A stretch of DNA of 64,000 bases from Halichoerus grypus (GCF_964656455.1 NC_135715.1:82500414-82564413); one strand, 5' to 3'; numbered from the stretch's first letter, positions 1 through 12,600 are shown. The notes: generated by a model not told the origin, from the letters alone. A program made the numbers and translations.

Positions 1-1897
1 GATGTGGAGTGAAATCTCACCCAATCTCTGGGAAAAGTCACGAGATTTTGGTGTTTGGGTGAGATTTGGGCATGATGTCACGAGATTTAGACTGCGAGGA
101 CTCGGAGGCATGGATGCGGCTCAGGGATTTGGAGTTAATCTCTCTCGAGTTCCATGAGATCTCACGAGATTTGGAGTGAAATCTCGCCTGAGCTCCATGA
201 AATTTCATGAGATTTCGCCCGAGTCTGGGTGAGATTTGGGCGAAGTCTCACCAGATTTGGACTCTGAGTCTCAGAGGCATGATGGCAAGGTGGCAGGATT
301 TTGTGTCAAATCTCCACCGAGCTCTGAGAGATCTCTTGGGGGTTTTGCCCAAGTCTGGGTGAGATTTGGGTGAGATTTCCCGGGATTTGGACTGTGTGGT
401 CTTGGAGGATTGGATGCTCCGTCTGGGTTTTGGTTGAATCTTGCTTGAACCTTGTGTGATCTCACATGATTTCACCCTAGAAGGGCGACATTTGGCTGAG
501 GTCACACGAGATTTGGAGTGCAATCATGTCCGACTGTATGATTTCTCATTCGATTTAGAAAAGACAGAGCAACATTTGGTTGTGAGCTCATGAGTTTTAG
601 AATGAAATCTCGTGATATCCGTGAGATTACATGAGATTTGAAAAAAAAAAAAAAAGGGAGATTTGCGTGAGATGTCATGAGATTTGGAGTGAAATCACAC
701 CCAAGCTCCATGCTCTCTCACGAGATTTCTACAAGTCGGAGTGAGACTTGGATGCAAGCTCACGAGATTTGCAATAAAATCTTGTCAAGTTCCATGAGGT
801 CTCACGACATTTCGCCAAAGAAGGAGCAAGATTTTGATGAGATCACATGTGATTTGGAGTGAAATCTCGGCCAAACTCTGTGAAATTAATCGAGATGTTT
901 CCCAAGTCTGGGTGAGATTTGGATGTGCTCTCTCGCATTTTGGACTGGGAGATCTCGGAGGCTCGGATGCGGTTCAGGGATTTGGAGTTAATCTCTCTCG
1001 AGTTCCGTGAGATCTCACGAGATTTGGAGTGAAATCTCGCCCGAACTCCATGAAATCTCATGAGATTTCACCTCAGTCTGGGTGAGATTTTGGTGATATG
1101 TTACGAGATTTCAACTCTGAGACTTGGAGGCATGCTTGCAAAATGGCCAGATTTTGCATGAAATTTCCCCGGAGCTCCGTGAGATCTCTTGAGATTTCAT
1201 CCAAATCTGGCTGTGATTTGGCTTTGATATCATGAGATTTTGAGTGAAATCACACCAGAGCTCCATGGTTTCTCAGGAGATTTCCACAAGACGGAATGAG
1301 ATTTGGATGTGAGCTCACGAGATTTGGAGTGAAATCTCGTGGAGCACGGTGAGATCTCATGACATTTCCCACCAAGAAAGAGTGAGATTTCCTTGAGATC
1401 TCATGAGATTTGGAGTGAAGTCTCGCCTGAGCTCTTTGAAATCTCACATCCTTTCGCCCCAGTCTGAGCACAAATTGGTTTAGATGTCACAAGATGGGGA
1501 GTGAAATCATTCAGGAGCTCAATGATTTCTCTTGAGACTTTGAAAAGACGTAGGGGCATTTCGGTGAGATCTCAGGAGATGTGGAGTGAAATCTCACCCA
1601 AACTCTGTGAAAAGTCATGAGATTTTGCTGTTTGGGTGAGATTTGGGCATGATGTCACAAGATTTAGACTGCGAGGACTCGGAGGCATGGATGCGGTTCA
1701 GGGATTTGGAGTTAATCTTGCTCGGGTTCTGTGAGATGTCACGAGATTGTCCCCAAAAAGGAGTGAGATTTTGGTGAGAGCTCTTGAGATTTGGAGTGAA
1801 ATCATGCCCAAGGTCCGTGAAACATCACAAGATTTTGCCCACGTCTGGATGAGATTTGGGAATGATCTGACAAGATTTGTACTACGAGGTCTCGGAT
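1..1897 (+). repeat. Satellite block A, left arm (diverged 21-22 bp units)
   Basis: This is tandem DNA built from 21-22 bp subunits, most beginning GAGATTTGG or GAGATTTCG and ending in TCTCAC, TCTCAT or TCTCGC. Neighbouring subunits differ, for example GAGATTTGGAGTGAAATCTC followed by a segment with GAGCTCCATG. Landmark words such as CTCGGAGGCATGGATGCGG recur near 105, 965 and 1680, which shows a longer-range order. It starts before the window. It ends at a sharp junction with L1 sequence near 1898. The same words occur as reverse complements at 21243-31444. I do not recognise a named satellite family. No function is visible, and short ORFs here are products of the repeat. Confidence 0.9.
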
Positions 1898-1899
1898 GC

Positions 1900-4800
1900 T
1901 TTCCTGACTTGTTAATTTTAGCCATTCTGACTGGTGTGAGATGGTATCTCATTGAGGTTTTGATTTGGATTTCCCTGATGCTGAGCGATGTTGAGCACTT
2001 TTTGATGTGTCTGTTGGCCATTTGGATATCTTCTTTGGAAAAATGTCTGTTCATGTCTTCTGCCCATTTCTTGATTGGATTCTTTGTTCTTTGGGTGTTG
2101 AGTTTGATAAGTTCTTTATAGATTTTGGATACTAGCCCTTTATCTGATATGTCATTTGCAAATATATTCTTCCATTCTGTCGGTTGTCTTTTGGTTTTGT
2201 TGACTCTTTCCTTTGCTTTGCAAAAGCTTTTTATCTTGATGAAGTCCCAATAGTTCATTTCTGCCCTTGCTTCCCTTGCCTTTGGCGATGTTTCTAGGAA
2301 GAAGTTGCTGTGGCTGAGGTCGAAGAGGTTGCTGCCTGTGTTCTCCTTTAAGATTTTGATGGACTCCTGTTTCACATTTAGGTCTTTCAACCATTTGGAG
2401 TCTATTTTTGTGTGTGGTGTAAGGAAATGGTCCAGTTTCATTCTTCTGCATGTGGCTGTCCAATTTTCCCAACACCAATTTTAGGATTATTTGTTCCATT
2501 TCTTTGAAAAAAGTGGATGGTATTTTGATGGGGATTGCATTGAATGTGTAGATTGCTCTAGGTAGCATTGACATCTTCACAATATTTGTTCTTCCAATCC
2601 ATGAGCATGGAACGTTTTTCCATTTCTTTGTGTCTTCCTCAATTTCTTTCATGAGTATATTATAGTTTTCTGAGTACAGATCCTTTGCCTCTTTGGTTAG
2701 ATTTATTCCTAGGTATCTTATGGTTTTGGGTGCAATTGTAAATGGGATTGACTCCTTAATTTCTCTTTCTTCTGTCTTGTTGTTGGTGTATAGGAATGCC
2801 ACTGACTTCTGTGCATTGATTTTATATCCTGCCACTTGACTGAATTCCTGTATGAGTTCTAGCAGTTTTGGGGTGGAGTCTTTTGGATTTCCACATAAAG
2901 TATCATATCATCTGCAAAGAGTGAGAGTTTGACTTCTTCTTTGCCGGTTTGGATACCTTTGATTTCTTTTTGTTGTCTGATTCCTGTGGCTAGGCCTTCT
3001 AATACTATGTTGAATAGCAGTGGTGATAGTGGACATCGCTGCCCCATTCCTGACCTTAGGGGGAAAGCTCTCAGTTTTTCCCCATTGAGAATGATATTCG
3101 CTGTAGGCTTTTCATAGATGGCTTTTATGATATTGAGGTATGTACCCTCTATGCCTATACTCTGAAGAGTTTTGATCAAGAAAGGATGCTGTACTTTGTC
3201 AAATGCTTTTTCTGCATCTATTGAGAGGATCATATGATTCTTGTTCTTTCTTTTGTTAATGTATTGTATCACGTTGATTGATTTGTGGATGTTGAACCAA
3301 CCTTGCAGTCCAGGGATAAATCCCACTTGGTCGTGGTGAATAATCCTTTTAATGTACTGTTGGATCCTATTGGCTAGTATTTTGGTGAGAATTTTTGCAT
3401 CCATGTTCATCAGGGATATTGGTCTGTAATTCTCCTTTTTGATGGGGTCTTTGTCTGGTTTTGGGATCAAGGTAATGCTGGCCTCATAAAATGAGTTTGG
3501 AAGTTTTCCTTCCATTTCTATTTTTTGGAACAGTTTCAGAAGACTAGGTATTAATTTTTCTTTAAATGTTTGGTAGAATTCCCCCTGGGAAGCCATCTGG
3601 CCCTGGGCTTTTGTTTGTTGGAGATTTTTGATGACAGCTTCAATTTCCTTAATGGTTATAGGTCTGTTCAGGTTTTCTATTTCTTCCTGGTTCAGTTTTG
3701 GTAGTTGATACATCTCTAGAAATGCATCCATTTCTTCCAGGTTATCTAATTTGCTGGCACAGAGTTGCTCCTAATATGTTCTTATAATTGTTTGTATTTC
3801 TTTGGTGTTGGTTGTGATCTCTCCTCTTTCATTCATGATTTTTTTGATTTGGGTCATTTCTCTTTTCTTTTTGATAAGTCTGGCCAGGGGTTTATCAATC
3901 TTGTTAATTCCTTCAAAGAACTAGCTCCTAGTTTCGTTGATCTGTTCTACTGTTCTTTTAGTTTCTATTTCATTGATTTCTGCTCTGATCTTTATTATTT
4001 CTCTTCTCCTGCTGGGTTTAGGCTTTATTTGCTGTCTTTCTCCAGCTCCTTTAGGTGTAGGGTTAGGTTGTGTACTTGAGACCTTTCTTGTTTCTTGAGA
4101 AAGGCTTGTATTGCTATATACTTTCCTCTTAGGCCTGCCTTTGCTGCATCCCAAAGATTTTGAATTGTTGTGTTTTCATTTTCATTGGTTTCCATGATTT
4201 TTTAAAATTCTTCTTTAATTTCCTGGTTGACCCATTCATTCTTTAGTAGGATGCTCTTTAGCCTCCATGTATTTGAGTTCTTTCTGAGTTTCCTCTTGTG
4301 ATTGAGTTCTAGTTTCAAAGCATTGTGGTCTGAAAATAAGCAGGGAATGGTCCCAATCTTTTGGTACCAGTTGAGACCTGATTTATGACCTAGGATGTGA
4401 TCGATTCTGGAGAATGTTCCATGGGCACTAGAGAAGAATGTGTATTCCGTTGCTTTGGGATGGAATGTTCTGAATATGTCTGTGAAGTCCATTTGGTCCA
4501 GTGTGTCATTTAAAGTCTTTATTTCCTTGTTGATCTTTTGCTTAGACGATCTGTCCATTTCAGTGTGGGGGGTGTTAAAGTCCCCGACTATTATTGTATT
4601 GTTTTTGATGTGTTTCTTTGCTTTTGTTATCAATTGCCTTATATAATTGGCTGCTCCCATGTTAGGGCCATAGATATTTACAATTGTTAGATCTTCTTGT
4701 TGGATAGACACTTTAAGTAGGATATAGTGTCCTTCCTCATCTGTTATTACAGTCTTTGGTTTAAAATCTAATTTGTCTGATATAAGGATTGCCACCCCAG

Positions 4801-5011
4801 CTTTCTTTTGGTGTCCTTTAGGATGGTAAATGGTTTTCCACCCCCTCACTTTCAATCTGGGGGTGTCTTTGGGTCTAAAATGAGTCTCTTGCAGACAGCA
4901 TATCGATGGGTCTTGTTTTTTAATCCAATCTGATAGCCTGTGTCTTTTGATTGGGGCATTTAGCCCATTTACATTCAGGGTAACTATTGAAAGATAGGAA
5001 TTTAGTGCCAT
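1900..5011 (-). pseudogene. L1 copy 1 ORF2 remnant (endonuclease + reverse transcriptase)
   Basis: ORF2 codes for the L1 endonuclease and reverse transcriptase. The start at 5011 gives MALNSYLSIVTLNVNGLN, the usual L1 endonuclease N-terminus. The first open stretch (5011-4202) covers the endonuclease, with ETHF and GDFN motifs and a C-terminal IDHILG/SDH. A second stretch (3731-2859) covers the reverse transcriptase fingers and palm, with the FADD catalytic motif in [13 protein letters not shown]. Further pieces lie at 2835-2152 and 2441-1698, in shifted frames. At least three frame breaks are visible and the C-terminus is cut off near 1900, so it cannot make a full protein. Confidence 0.92.
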
Positions 5012-5106
5012 TGTATTGCCTGTAAGGTGACTGTTACTGTATATTGTCTGTGTTCCTTTCTGGTCTATGTTGCTTTTAGGCTCTCTCTTTGCTTAGAGGA
5101 CCCCTT

Positions 5107-5968
5107 TCAAGATTTCTTGTAGGGCTGGTTTTGTGTTTGTTTGTCCTGGAAGCTCTTTATCTCTCCTTCTATTTTCAATGACAGTCTAGCTGGATATAGT
5201 ATTTTTGGCTGCATATTTTTCTCATTTAGTGCTCTGAATATATCCTGCCAGTCCTTTCTGGCCTGCCAGGTCTCTGTGGATAGGTCTGTTGCCAATCTAA
5301 TGTTTCTACCATTGTAGGTTACATATCTCTTCTCCCGAGCTGCTTTCAGGATTTTCTCTTTGTCTCTGAGACTCGTAAGTTTTACTATTAGATGTCGGGT
5401 GTTGACCTATTTTTATTGATTTTGAGAGGTGTTCTCTGTGCTTCCTGGATTTTGATGCCTGTTTCCTTTCCCAAATTAGGGAAGTTCTCTGCTATAATTT
5501 GCTCCATTATACCTTCTGCCCCTCTCTCTCTTTCTTCTTCTTCTGGGATCCCAATTATTCTAATGTTGTTTTGTCTTATGGTATCATTTATCTCTCGAAT
5601 TCTGCCCTCGTGATCCAGTAGTTGTTTATCTCTCTTTTTCTCAGCTTCTTTATTTTCCATCATTTGGTCTTCTATCTCACTGATTCACTCTTCTGCCTCT
5701 TTTATCCTAGCAGTTAGTGCCCCCATATTTGATTGCACCTCATTAATAGCCTTTTTGATTTCAACTTGGTTAGATTTTAGTTCTTTTACTTCTCCAGAAA
5801 GATTTCTCTAATAACTTCCATGCTTTTTTCAAGCCCAGCTAATATCTTTAAAGTGATGATTCTGAACTCTAGATCTGACATCGTACTAATGTCCGTATTG
5901 AGTAGGTCCCTGGCAGTCAGTACTACCTCTTGTTCTTTTCGTTGAGGTGATTTTTTCCATCTTGTCAT
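5107..5968 (-). pseudogene. L1 copy 1 ORF1 remnant (RNA-binding chaperone)
   Basis: ORF1 codes for the L1 RNA-binding, trimer-forming protein. The start at 5968 gives MTRWKKSPQRKEQEVVLTAR, which resembles the start of the ORF1 in the L1 at 51665. The frame is broken into pieces at 5968-5786, 5663-5388 and 5295-5107. The middle piece has RQNNIRIIGIPEEEER, typical of the RRM region. The last has ARKDWQDIFRALNEKNMQP, typical of the C-terminal domain. It sits just upstream of ORF2 on the same strand, as in any L1. It is non-functional because of frameshifts. Confidence 0.88.
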
Positions 5969-7757
5969 TTTGTCCAGAGGAGAATAGATTAATGAGAGAA
6001 CAAAATGCTAACAGGTAACAACGTCCCCAGAAAATATACTCTAAACAAATCAGAAAAGACCTGAAGCAGTGGGAAAAGAAAGGGAAAGAGAGAAAAAAGA
6101 AAAAGAATAAAAAAAGAAAAAGATAAAGATAAAGATAAAAACAAACAAAAACAGAACAAAACAAAAAAAAAACAGAATATGATCAAATATGCTCAGGCTG
6201 TTATATAGATCAGTGCCACACACTAGATTTTGGGTGTATTTTGGTCTGTTAGAAAAAAGTGCTTCCCAAAATTTTAAAGAAAGAAAAACTTATACATGTA
6301 CAAAAATAAGGGTTGATATGATGAAGGGTTGGAATATGACTGTAAAGATCGAAATTATAAAAAATTATAAAAGGAATTGATAAGAAGTTGTTTGAAAAAA
6401 GAAAGAAGAGGATTTAAAAAAAAAAAGGGAGAGAATGTGATCAGGCAAGGGAGTAGAAAAAACCATACACTAGAGATTTAGGGTATATTTTGATCTGTTA
6501 GAAAAAACTATCTCAAAATTTTAAAGAGAGAACAACTTATATATATATGCCAAAAATACGGGTAACTACTACGAAGGGATAGAATATGACTCTAAAAATG
6601 AAAAATATAAATGTTTTTTTAAAAAAGGGATTGATAAGATGTTGGCTGAAAAAGGGAAAAAGAAAAATTCAAAAAAAAAAGACATTTAAAAAAATTAACT
6701 TTGAAAGACCAAAGAATCATGGTAAAAAAGCCTTGGATTCTATGTGCAGTATTCCCCTAGCGCTGGAGTTCTGCTGTTCTCATTGATCGGTAAACTTGGT
6801 CTTGGCTGGCTGTTCTCGCTGATCTTCTGGGGGAGGGGCCTGTTGCCGTGGTTCCCAAATGTCTTTGCCGGAGGCAGAATTGCCCCGCCCTTGCCCTGTC
6901 CGGGCTAAGTAATCTGCTCGGGTTTGCTCTCGGGAGCTTTTGTTCTCTGCAAGCTTTCCGTACTGCTTTGGAGGAGGAGAGTGAAAATGGTGGCCTCCCA
7001 ATCTCCACCCCAGAGGAGCCAAGAACTTGGGGCCCTGCTCCTCAGCGCACCCCCAGAGAAAAGCAGTCAGTCACTCCCGTCTCCCCGGTCTCCGGCTGCA
7101 CTCCGTGCTCACCCGGCCTGTGACCACGCGTTTCTATCTCTGGCACCCGAACCCGTGTGGAGTCTCCAAACCCAGCAGATCCCTGCGGTGCGCTCCCGCG
7201 CTGCTCGTCCCAGGGCAGGAAGGGGAGTCTCCCCGGATCTGCTGCTTGTTGGGTCACTGCTGGAGGAGCAGTGGCCCGACTGTGCCGCGGATCACAGTTT
7301 TTGACAACCCTGAGCTGAGAGCCTGTGCCTGGGCTCCGTCTCTGCAGCCGGCTTCCCTGCTCTGATACCTGGGAGCTCCGCCGCACTCAGGCACCCCCGG
7401 TCTTCCTGTGACCCCGAGGGTCCTGAGACCACACTATCCCGCGAGGGTTCCATCCCCCTCAGCAGAGCAGACTTCTACAAGTTCTGATTTTGTGCTCCGT
7501 GGCTCTATCACTTGCCAGAAGCAGCCGACAGAGGCCCCTCTCCCGCCGTCTATCCTCCCGAATATCGCCTCAGATTCACTTCTCTGCACGTCCTACCTTC
7601 CAGAAAGTGGTCGCTTTTCTGTTCAGAGAGTTGTTGCTATTCTTTTCTTCGATCTCCTGTTGAGTTTGTAGGTGTTCAGAATGGTTTGATCCCTATCCAG
7701 CTGAATTCCTGAGACCAGATGAAATCCAGGTCTCCTACTCCTCCGCCATCTTGCCTA
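5969..7757 (-). promoter_or_regulatory. L1 copy 1 5' UTR / internal promoter region
   Basis: This is the 5' UTR of L1 copy 1, on the minus strand. The outer part (about 6750-7757) is GC-rich with many CpGs. The inner part (about 5990-6720) is A-rich on the plus strand, with a repeated word around TGATCTGTTAGAAAAA or GGTCTGTTAGAAAAAA at 6241 and 6490, which suggests an internal duplication. The outermost bases read AAGATGGCGG on the element's own strand, matching the YY1 site that positions transcription start in primate L1s. Activity in this copy is unlikely to matter because its ORFs are broken. Confidence 0.7.
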
Positions 7758-8960
7758 GAACTGTACGTGTGGTTTTATCACATGCTGAAATAAAGATCTC
7801 AGACAGTGATCTGAGTGACCGGACAGGACTGCCTCTGCAAGGGAGATAAGCTAGCAGTTGAATGTTGTACATAGCTGTTATTTGTTTTGTTTTGTTTTTT
7901 TAATCAGAAAAGCATGGACAGATGTATAAAAACATGGGAAAGGAGGACAAATGGTTGGCAATTATCTGGAATCCCTAAAGCAGGCTTGCACCCTCCCCTA
8001 TGCACCGGCAGGCAGGGAGGCAGTCTTGGGATTAGGGAGGAGCGGGATGCTTGTGCCAGCAATCGCCAGGTGCAGGAAGGGGGCCTGAGGGTTACATTCT
8101 TTTAGATCTCTTCACCTATGCCTTGCCCCAGGGGATCATGGGGTCCCATTCATACCAGGCTATTGCATTCCATAACCCAAGAGTAGGAACGCTGCTGGTG
8201 TTTCAGCTTCTTCCACAGTCACCTCTTAGGGCTTACAATACATTTTCTAAGATAAACTCCCTAGTTCCCCTTTTTGTTTATTGGGATTTGTAGGTGGGCT
8301 ATTGAAGGGGGTGGCGAGGATCTGTGTGGTCGCTACAAGCGTGCTTCGGGTCCTCCAAGCAGAACAGCTGGAGAGGCTTGCCTTGATGGCTGTAATGGGA
8401 AGGAAGGTCATTAAAAGCAGTATAGCCATGTGAAACCAAGAGTGGAGCCTGAGCTCAGTGAAACCAGCTGTTTGGGTAGAGCCAGGTAGAGATATCATTG
8501 CGAATATTAATGGTAGCTTGTTGACTTTCTTGGAGTTCCTGTATTTGTACTTGTAACCCAAGTTTTAGGTTTTTAGTGGAGAGATTTAAGGGGGGGAAGG
8601 CTTGTTGAAGATGAGTTTTCAGTTGCCCACCCCCGAGTCTTTTTATAGGGAGTGATAGTAATGAGGTAGGAGGTCAAATCCAAATTCCAAATTAATTGGA
8701 ATCTGGTCCAGAGTGCCTGTTGATGTTCTCCTAGCCAGACCACGGCAGCTTCTAGAGCCTGCAGGTTAGCTGAAATTTTTTAATCCATTTTGACCTGTTC
8801 TGCTAAATTAGTTGTAGCATTTTGCATATATGAATGAACTTGTTGTGCCATTTGGAGCGAGATAGTCAAGGATGTGGCATTGGTTGCCACGGTAGCCACT
8901 ACAGCAGTGATGGCTGAAATAGCTGCAAACAGGATACCTAAAACCATGTCACATCACCCC
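7758..8960 (-). mobile_element. Endogenous retrovirus fragment, env 3' part and flank
   Basis: This is an old retroviral remnant on the minus strand, between L1 copy 1 and the Can-SINE. The stretch at about 8300-8955 reads on the minus strand as the transmembrane part of an env gene: a hydrophobic alanine-, threonine- and valine-rich segment followed by a polar heptad-like helix. A purine run (AAAAAGGGGAAC on the minus strand, near 8260-8275) could be the polypurine tract. The stretch at 7758-8240 would then be LTR-like sequence, which I cannot confirm. No gag, pol or second LTR is present. Class II (betaretrovirus-like) origin is my inference. Confidence 0.55.
8300..8955 (-). pseudogene. Retroviral env transmembrane fragment (broken)
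   Basis: The minus-strand translation near 8955-8760 gives a fusion-peptide-like hydrophobic stretch and then a coiled-coil-like helix, the usual order in a retroviral TM subunit. A stop codon interrupts the helix region near 8790. More stops and frame changes follow toward 8300. The surface subunit upstream is not recognisable. It is a dead fragment with no plausible membrane fusion activity. I give no reconstruction. Confidence 0.5.
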
Positions 8961-9115
8961 ATGAACTGTCTTTGATATGCATTGGTTTATTTTTCAGGGA
9001 ACCTGCCTGTGTGCTCATTTGTCATGCTTTGGGGGCAGGGGACAGAGGGACATTGCTTCTTCATTCCAGTGGTGCTCTTCTGTTTCTATCACCTCTGCTT
9101 GATGACAATTAAGAG
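8961..9115. other. Unassigned spacer next to ERV fragment
   Basis: This is single-copy-looking sequence between the env remnant and the SINE target site. It may be more of the retroviral env, but I find no convincing reading frame. Confidence 0.3.
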
Positions 9116-9126
9116 TACACAAGACA

Positions 9127-9308
9127 GGGCGCCTGGGTGGCTCAGTTGGTTAAGTGACTGCCTTCAGCTCAGGTCATGATCCTGGAGTCCCAGGATCGAG
9201 TCCCACATTGGGCTCCCTGCTCAGCAGGGAGTCTGCTTCTCCCTCTGACCCTCCCCCCTCTCATGCTCTCTCTCTCTCAAATAAATAAATAAATCTTTAA
9301 AAAAAAAA
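9127..9308 (+). mobile_element. Can-SINE (young, plus strand)
   Basis: A tRNA-derived SINE runs from GGGCGCCTGGGTGGCTCAG through a B-box-like GGATCGAGTCCC, a CT-rich tract and AAATAAATAAATAAATC to an A tail. Direct repeats TACACAAGACA flank it at 9116-9126 and 9309-9319, so the insertion is clean and fairly recent. It would be copied by L1 machinery. The head and body are nearly the same as the SINE at 52075, which points to one arctoid-type subfamily. Confidence 0.96.
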
Positions 9309-9319
9309 TACACAAGACA

Positions 9320-9600
9320 CATTCCTCCTGAATTCAATGCTCCCATCATAGCTGCTCTCCACCAGGATGCTGAAACCCCTGGGATTTAGTGGGAGACTCC
9401 TTGTGGCTTCCAGCAGTTCATGTTCAGGATCAATTATTCAACCTGACATATTGGAAGTTCTGTGCAATCCTGGCATGTGCATTCAGTAGTGACATAAGGA
9501 GTGCCAAGAAGGCTCTGCTAGGGAGTGGCAGTTCCCCCCAAATGCCTGGGTGTTTGCCCACTGATTCATCAGGTTTTGGCCCTAGGTGTCAGTGGCTGGG
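9320..9600. other. Unassigned sequence before satellite block B
   Basis: This is about 280 bp of non-repetitive-looking DNA with no convincing gene or repeat. It ends at GGCTGGGCC, directly followed by the first satellite units (AGAGATATCACAAGATCTGG). Confidence 0.4.
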
Positions 9601-12600
9601 CCAGAGATATCACAAGATCTGGATGAGAACTCGTGAGGTTTGGCTAGAAATCTCGTGGGATATGGGTGCAGTGATCTGATGAGATTTGGACTAAGATCTG
9701 GCGTGATATATGTAAGATCTCACGAGACTTGGACTGACACTGGGAGAAATTTAGAAGACATCTCACGAGATTTGGACTGAGATATCATGAGAATTCGTTA
9801 GAAATCTGGGAAGATATGGTGCGATCTCACAAGATTTTGACTGGGATCTAGTGAGATTTGGAAGAGATCTCACGAGATTTGGAGAGAGATTGGAGAGATA
9901 TGGACTGAGTTTTCACAAGACTTGGAATGAGATCTCACAATATTTGGCTAGAATTCTGGCAAAATGTGTGTGAGATCTCACGAGATTTTGACTAAGTTCC
10001 AACAAAATTTGGACTGATATCTCACAAGATTTGGAAGAGCTCTCATGAGATTTTGACTGAGTTTTCATGAGATTCGGACTGAGATCTCACGAGATTTGGG
10101 TAGACATCGCATGAGTTGTGTGTGAGATCTCATGAGATTTGGATAGACGTCTCATGAGATGTGCATGAGATCTCACGAGATTTGGGCTGAGATCTCATGA
10201 GATTTAGGAAGAAATCTGGCAAGATGTGCATGAGATCTCATGAGATTTATACTGAGATTTGGCAAGACTTGGACTGAGATCTCAGGAGAATTGGGTTAAA
10301 ATTTCATGAGGTGTGCATGACATTTCATGAGATTTGGACAGAGATTGGCGAGATTTGAGCTGAGATCTCATGAGATTTGGACTAAGATCTCATGAATTAG
10401 AATGAGATCTCACAAGTTTGGGTAGACCTCTCATGAGCTGTGTGTGAGATCTCACGAGATTTTGGTAGAAATCTAATATGTGCATGAGATCTCTTGAGAT
10501 TTGGACTGAGATCTGGCAAGACTTGGACTGAGATCTCATGAGATTTGGGTAGAAATGAGATGTGTGTGACATCTCATGAGATTTGGACAGAGATTGGTGA
10601 GATTTGGGCTGAGATCTCACAAGATTTGGACTAAGATCTCATGAGATTGGAACTCAGATCTCACGAGATTTGCATAGAAGTCTCATGAGATGTGCATAAG
10701 ATCTCACTAGATGTGGACTGAGAGCTGGGAGATTTGGACAGAGAGTGGCGAGAGTGGGCTGAGATCTCCCGAGATTTGGACTGAGAGCTGGAGAGACTTG
10801 GATGACATCTCATGAGATGTGGAATGAGTTTTCATGGGATTCAGAATGAGATCTCAAGATATTTGACTAGAAATCTGGCGAGATGTGCATGAGATCTCAG
10901 GAGACTTGGCCTGAGTACTGGCGAGATTTGGAAGAGTTCTCACGAGATTTAGACTGAATTCACATGAGATTTGGACCAAGATCTCACGAAACAAGGGTAG
11001 AAATCTCATAAGATGTGCATGAGTTCTCATGAGAATTTGACTGAGCTGGTGAGATTTGGATGAGATCTCACGAGACTTGGACTGAGATCACATGAGATTT
11101 GGACTGAGATCTCATAAGAATTGGATAGATGTCTCATGAGTTGTGTGTGAGATCTCATGAGATTTGGGTAGAAATCTTATGAGATGTGCATGAGATCTCA
11201 TGAGATTTGGAAGAGATCTCACAAGTTTTGGAATGAGTTCTCACAAGATTTGGATTGATATGTCATGAGATTTGGACTGAGATCTCACGAGATTTGGAAG
11301 AGATCTCACGAGTTTTGGAATGAGTTCTCATGAGATTTGGACTGAGTGCTGGCAAGACTTGGATGAGATCTCATGAGATTTGGACAGAGATCTTACAAGA
11401 TTTGGGTAGATATCTGGTGAGATGTGCATGAGATCTCACGAGATTTGGACTGAGTTCTGGCGAGATTTGGATGAGATCTAAAGAGATTTGGACTGAGATC
11501 TCACGAAATTTGGACTGGGTTTTCATGTGATATGGAATGAGATCTTACAAGATTTGGGTAGAAATCTGGTGAGATGTGTGTGAGATCTCACGAGACTTGG
11601 ACTGATTTGTAGCAAGATTTGGATGAGATCTCAAGAGATTTGGACTGATATCTGATGATATTTGGACTGAGTTCTCACCAGAGTTGGACTGAGAGCTGGT
11701 GAGATATGGATGAGATCTCAAGAGATTTGGACTGAATTTTCATGAGATATGGAATGAGATCTCATGAGATTTGGGTAGAAATCTGGCAAGATGTGCGTGA
11801 CCTCTCATGAGACCTGGACTGAGTGGTGGTGACATTTGGAAGAGACCTCACAAGTTTTGGACAGAGTTTGGCAAGATTTAGGGTGAGATCTCATGAGATT
11901 TGGGCTGAGATCTGGCAAGATTTGGGCTGAGATCTTGTGAGATATGGACTGAGATCTCACAAGATTTGGACTGAGATCTCATGAGATTTGGGTAGAAGTG
12001 TCATGAGATGTGCATGAGATCTCACAAGATTTGTACTGACATTGGCAAATTTGGACTGAGATCTCACAATATTTGGACCGAAATCTTTGAGACTTGGACT
12101 AAGGTCTCACAAGATTTGGACTGATAACTCACAAGAATTGGAAAGGAATCCCATGAGGTGTCTGTGAAATCTCACAAGATTTGTACAGAGATTGGCGAGA
12201 GTTGACCTGAGATCTCATGAGATTGGGCTGAGATCTGTCGAGATTTGGAATGAGATCTCAGGAGATTTGGTCTAAGATCTCACGAGATTTGGACTGAGAT
12301 CTCATGAGATTTGGCTAGAAATCTGGCAAGATCTGCATGAGATCTCACGAGACTTGGACTGAGTTGTGGTGAGATTTGGAAGACATCTCATGAGATTTGC
12401 ACTGAGGTCCCAAGAGATTTGGATTGAGATCTCATGAGATTTGGACTAAGGTCTCACAAGATTTAGACTGATATCTCATGAGAATTTGGAAGAAATCTTG
12501 GAAGATGTGTATGAGATCTCTCGAGATTTGGTCTGAGACCTGGTGAGATTTTGATGAGATTTCATGAGAATTGGACTAAGATCTCATGAGATTTGCATAG

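Larger units (their letters stand above)
1898..7757 (-). mobile_element. LINE-1 copy 1, full 5' end but missing 3' end
   Basis: An L1 retrotransposon lies on the minus strand. Its 5' end, with an AAGATGGCGGAGGAG motif, is at about 7743-7757. The 5' UTR runs down to about 5969, ORF1 remnants to about 5107, and ORF2 from 5011 downward. The element stops abruptly near 1898 inside the C-terminal part of ORF2. There is no 3' UTR and no poly(A) tract, and the satellite resumes directly. By comparison with copy 2, about 0.75 kb of the 3' end is absent. Target-primed insertion normally keeps the 3' end, so a later deletion or recombination is the likely cause. Many frameshifts make it inactive. Confidence 0.93.

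Noticed and set aside
1747..2121. 124-codon plus-strand ORF at the satellite/L1 junction
   Set aside because: It is a fusion of satellite text and antisense L1 ORF2 and has no independent support.
6470..6500. Telomere-like TTAGGG word
   Set aside because: Only a single occurrence (GATTTAGGGTATA) within the L1 leader, with no tandem array.
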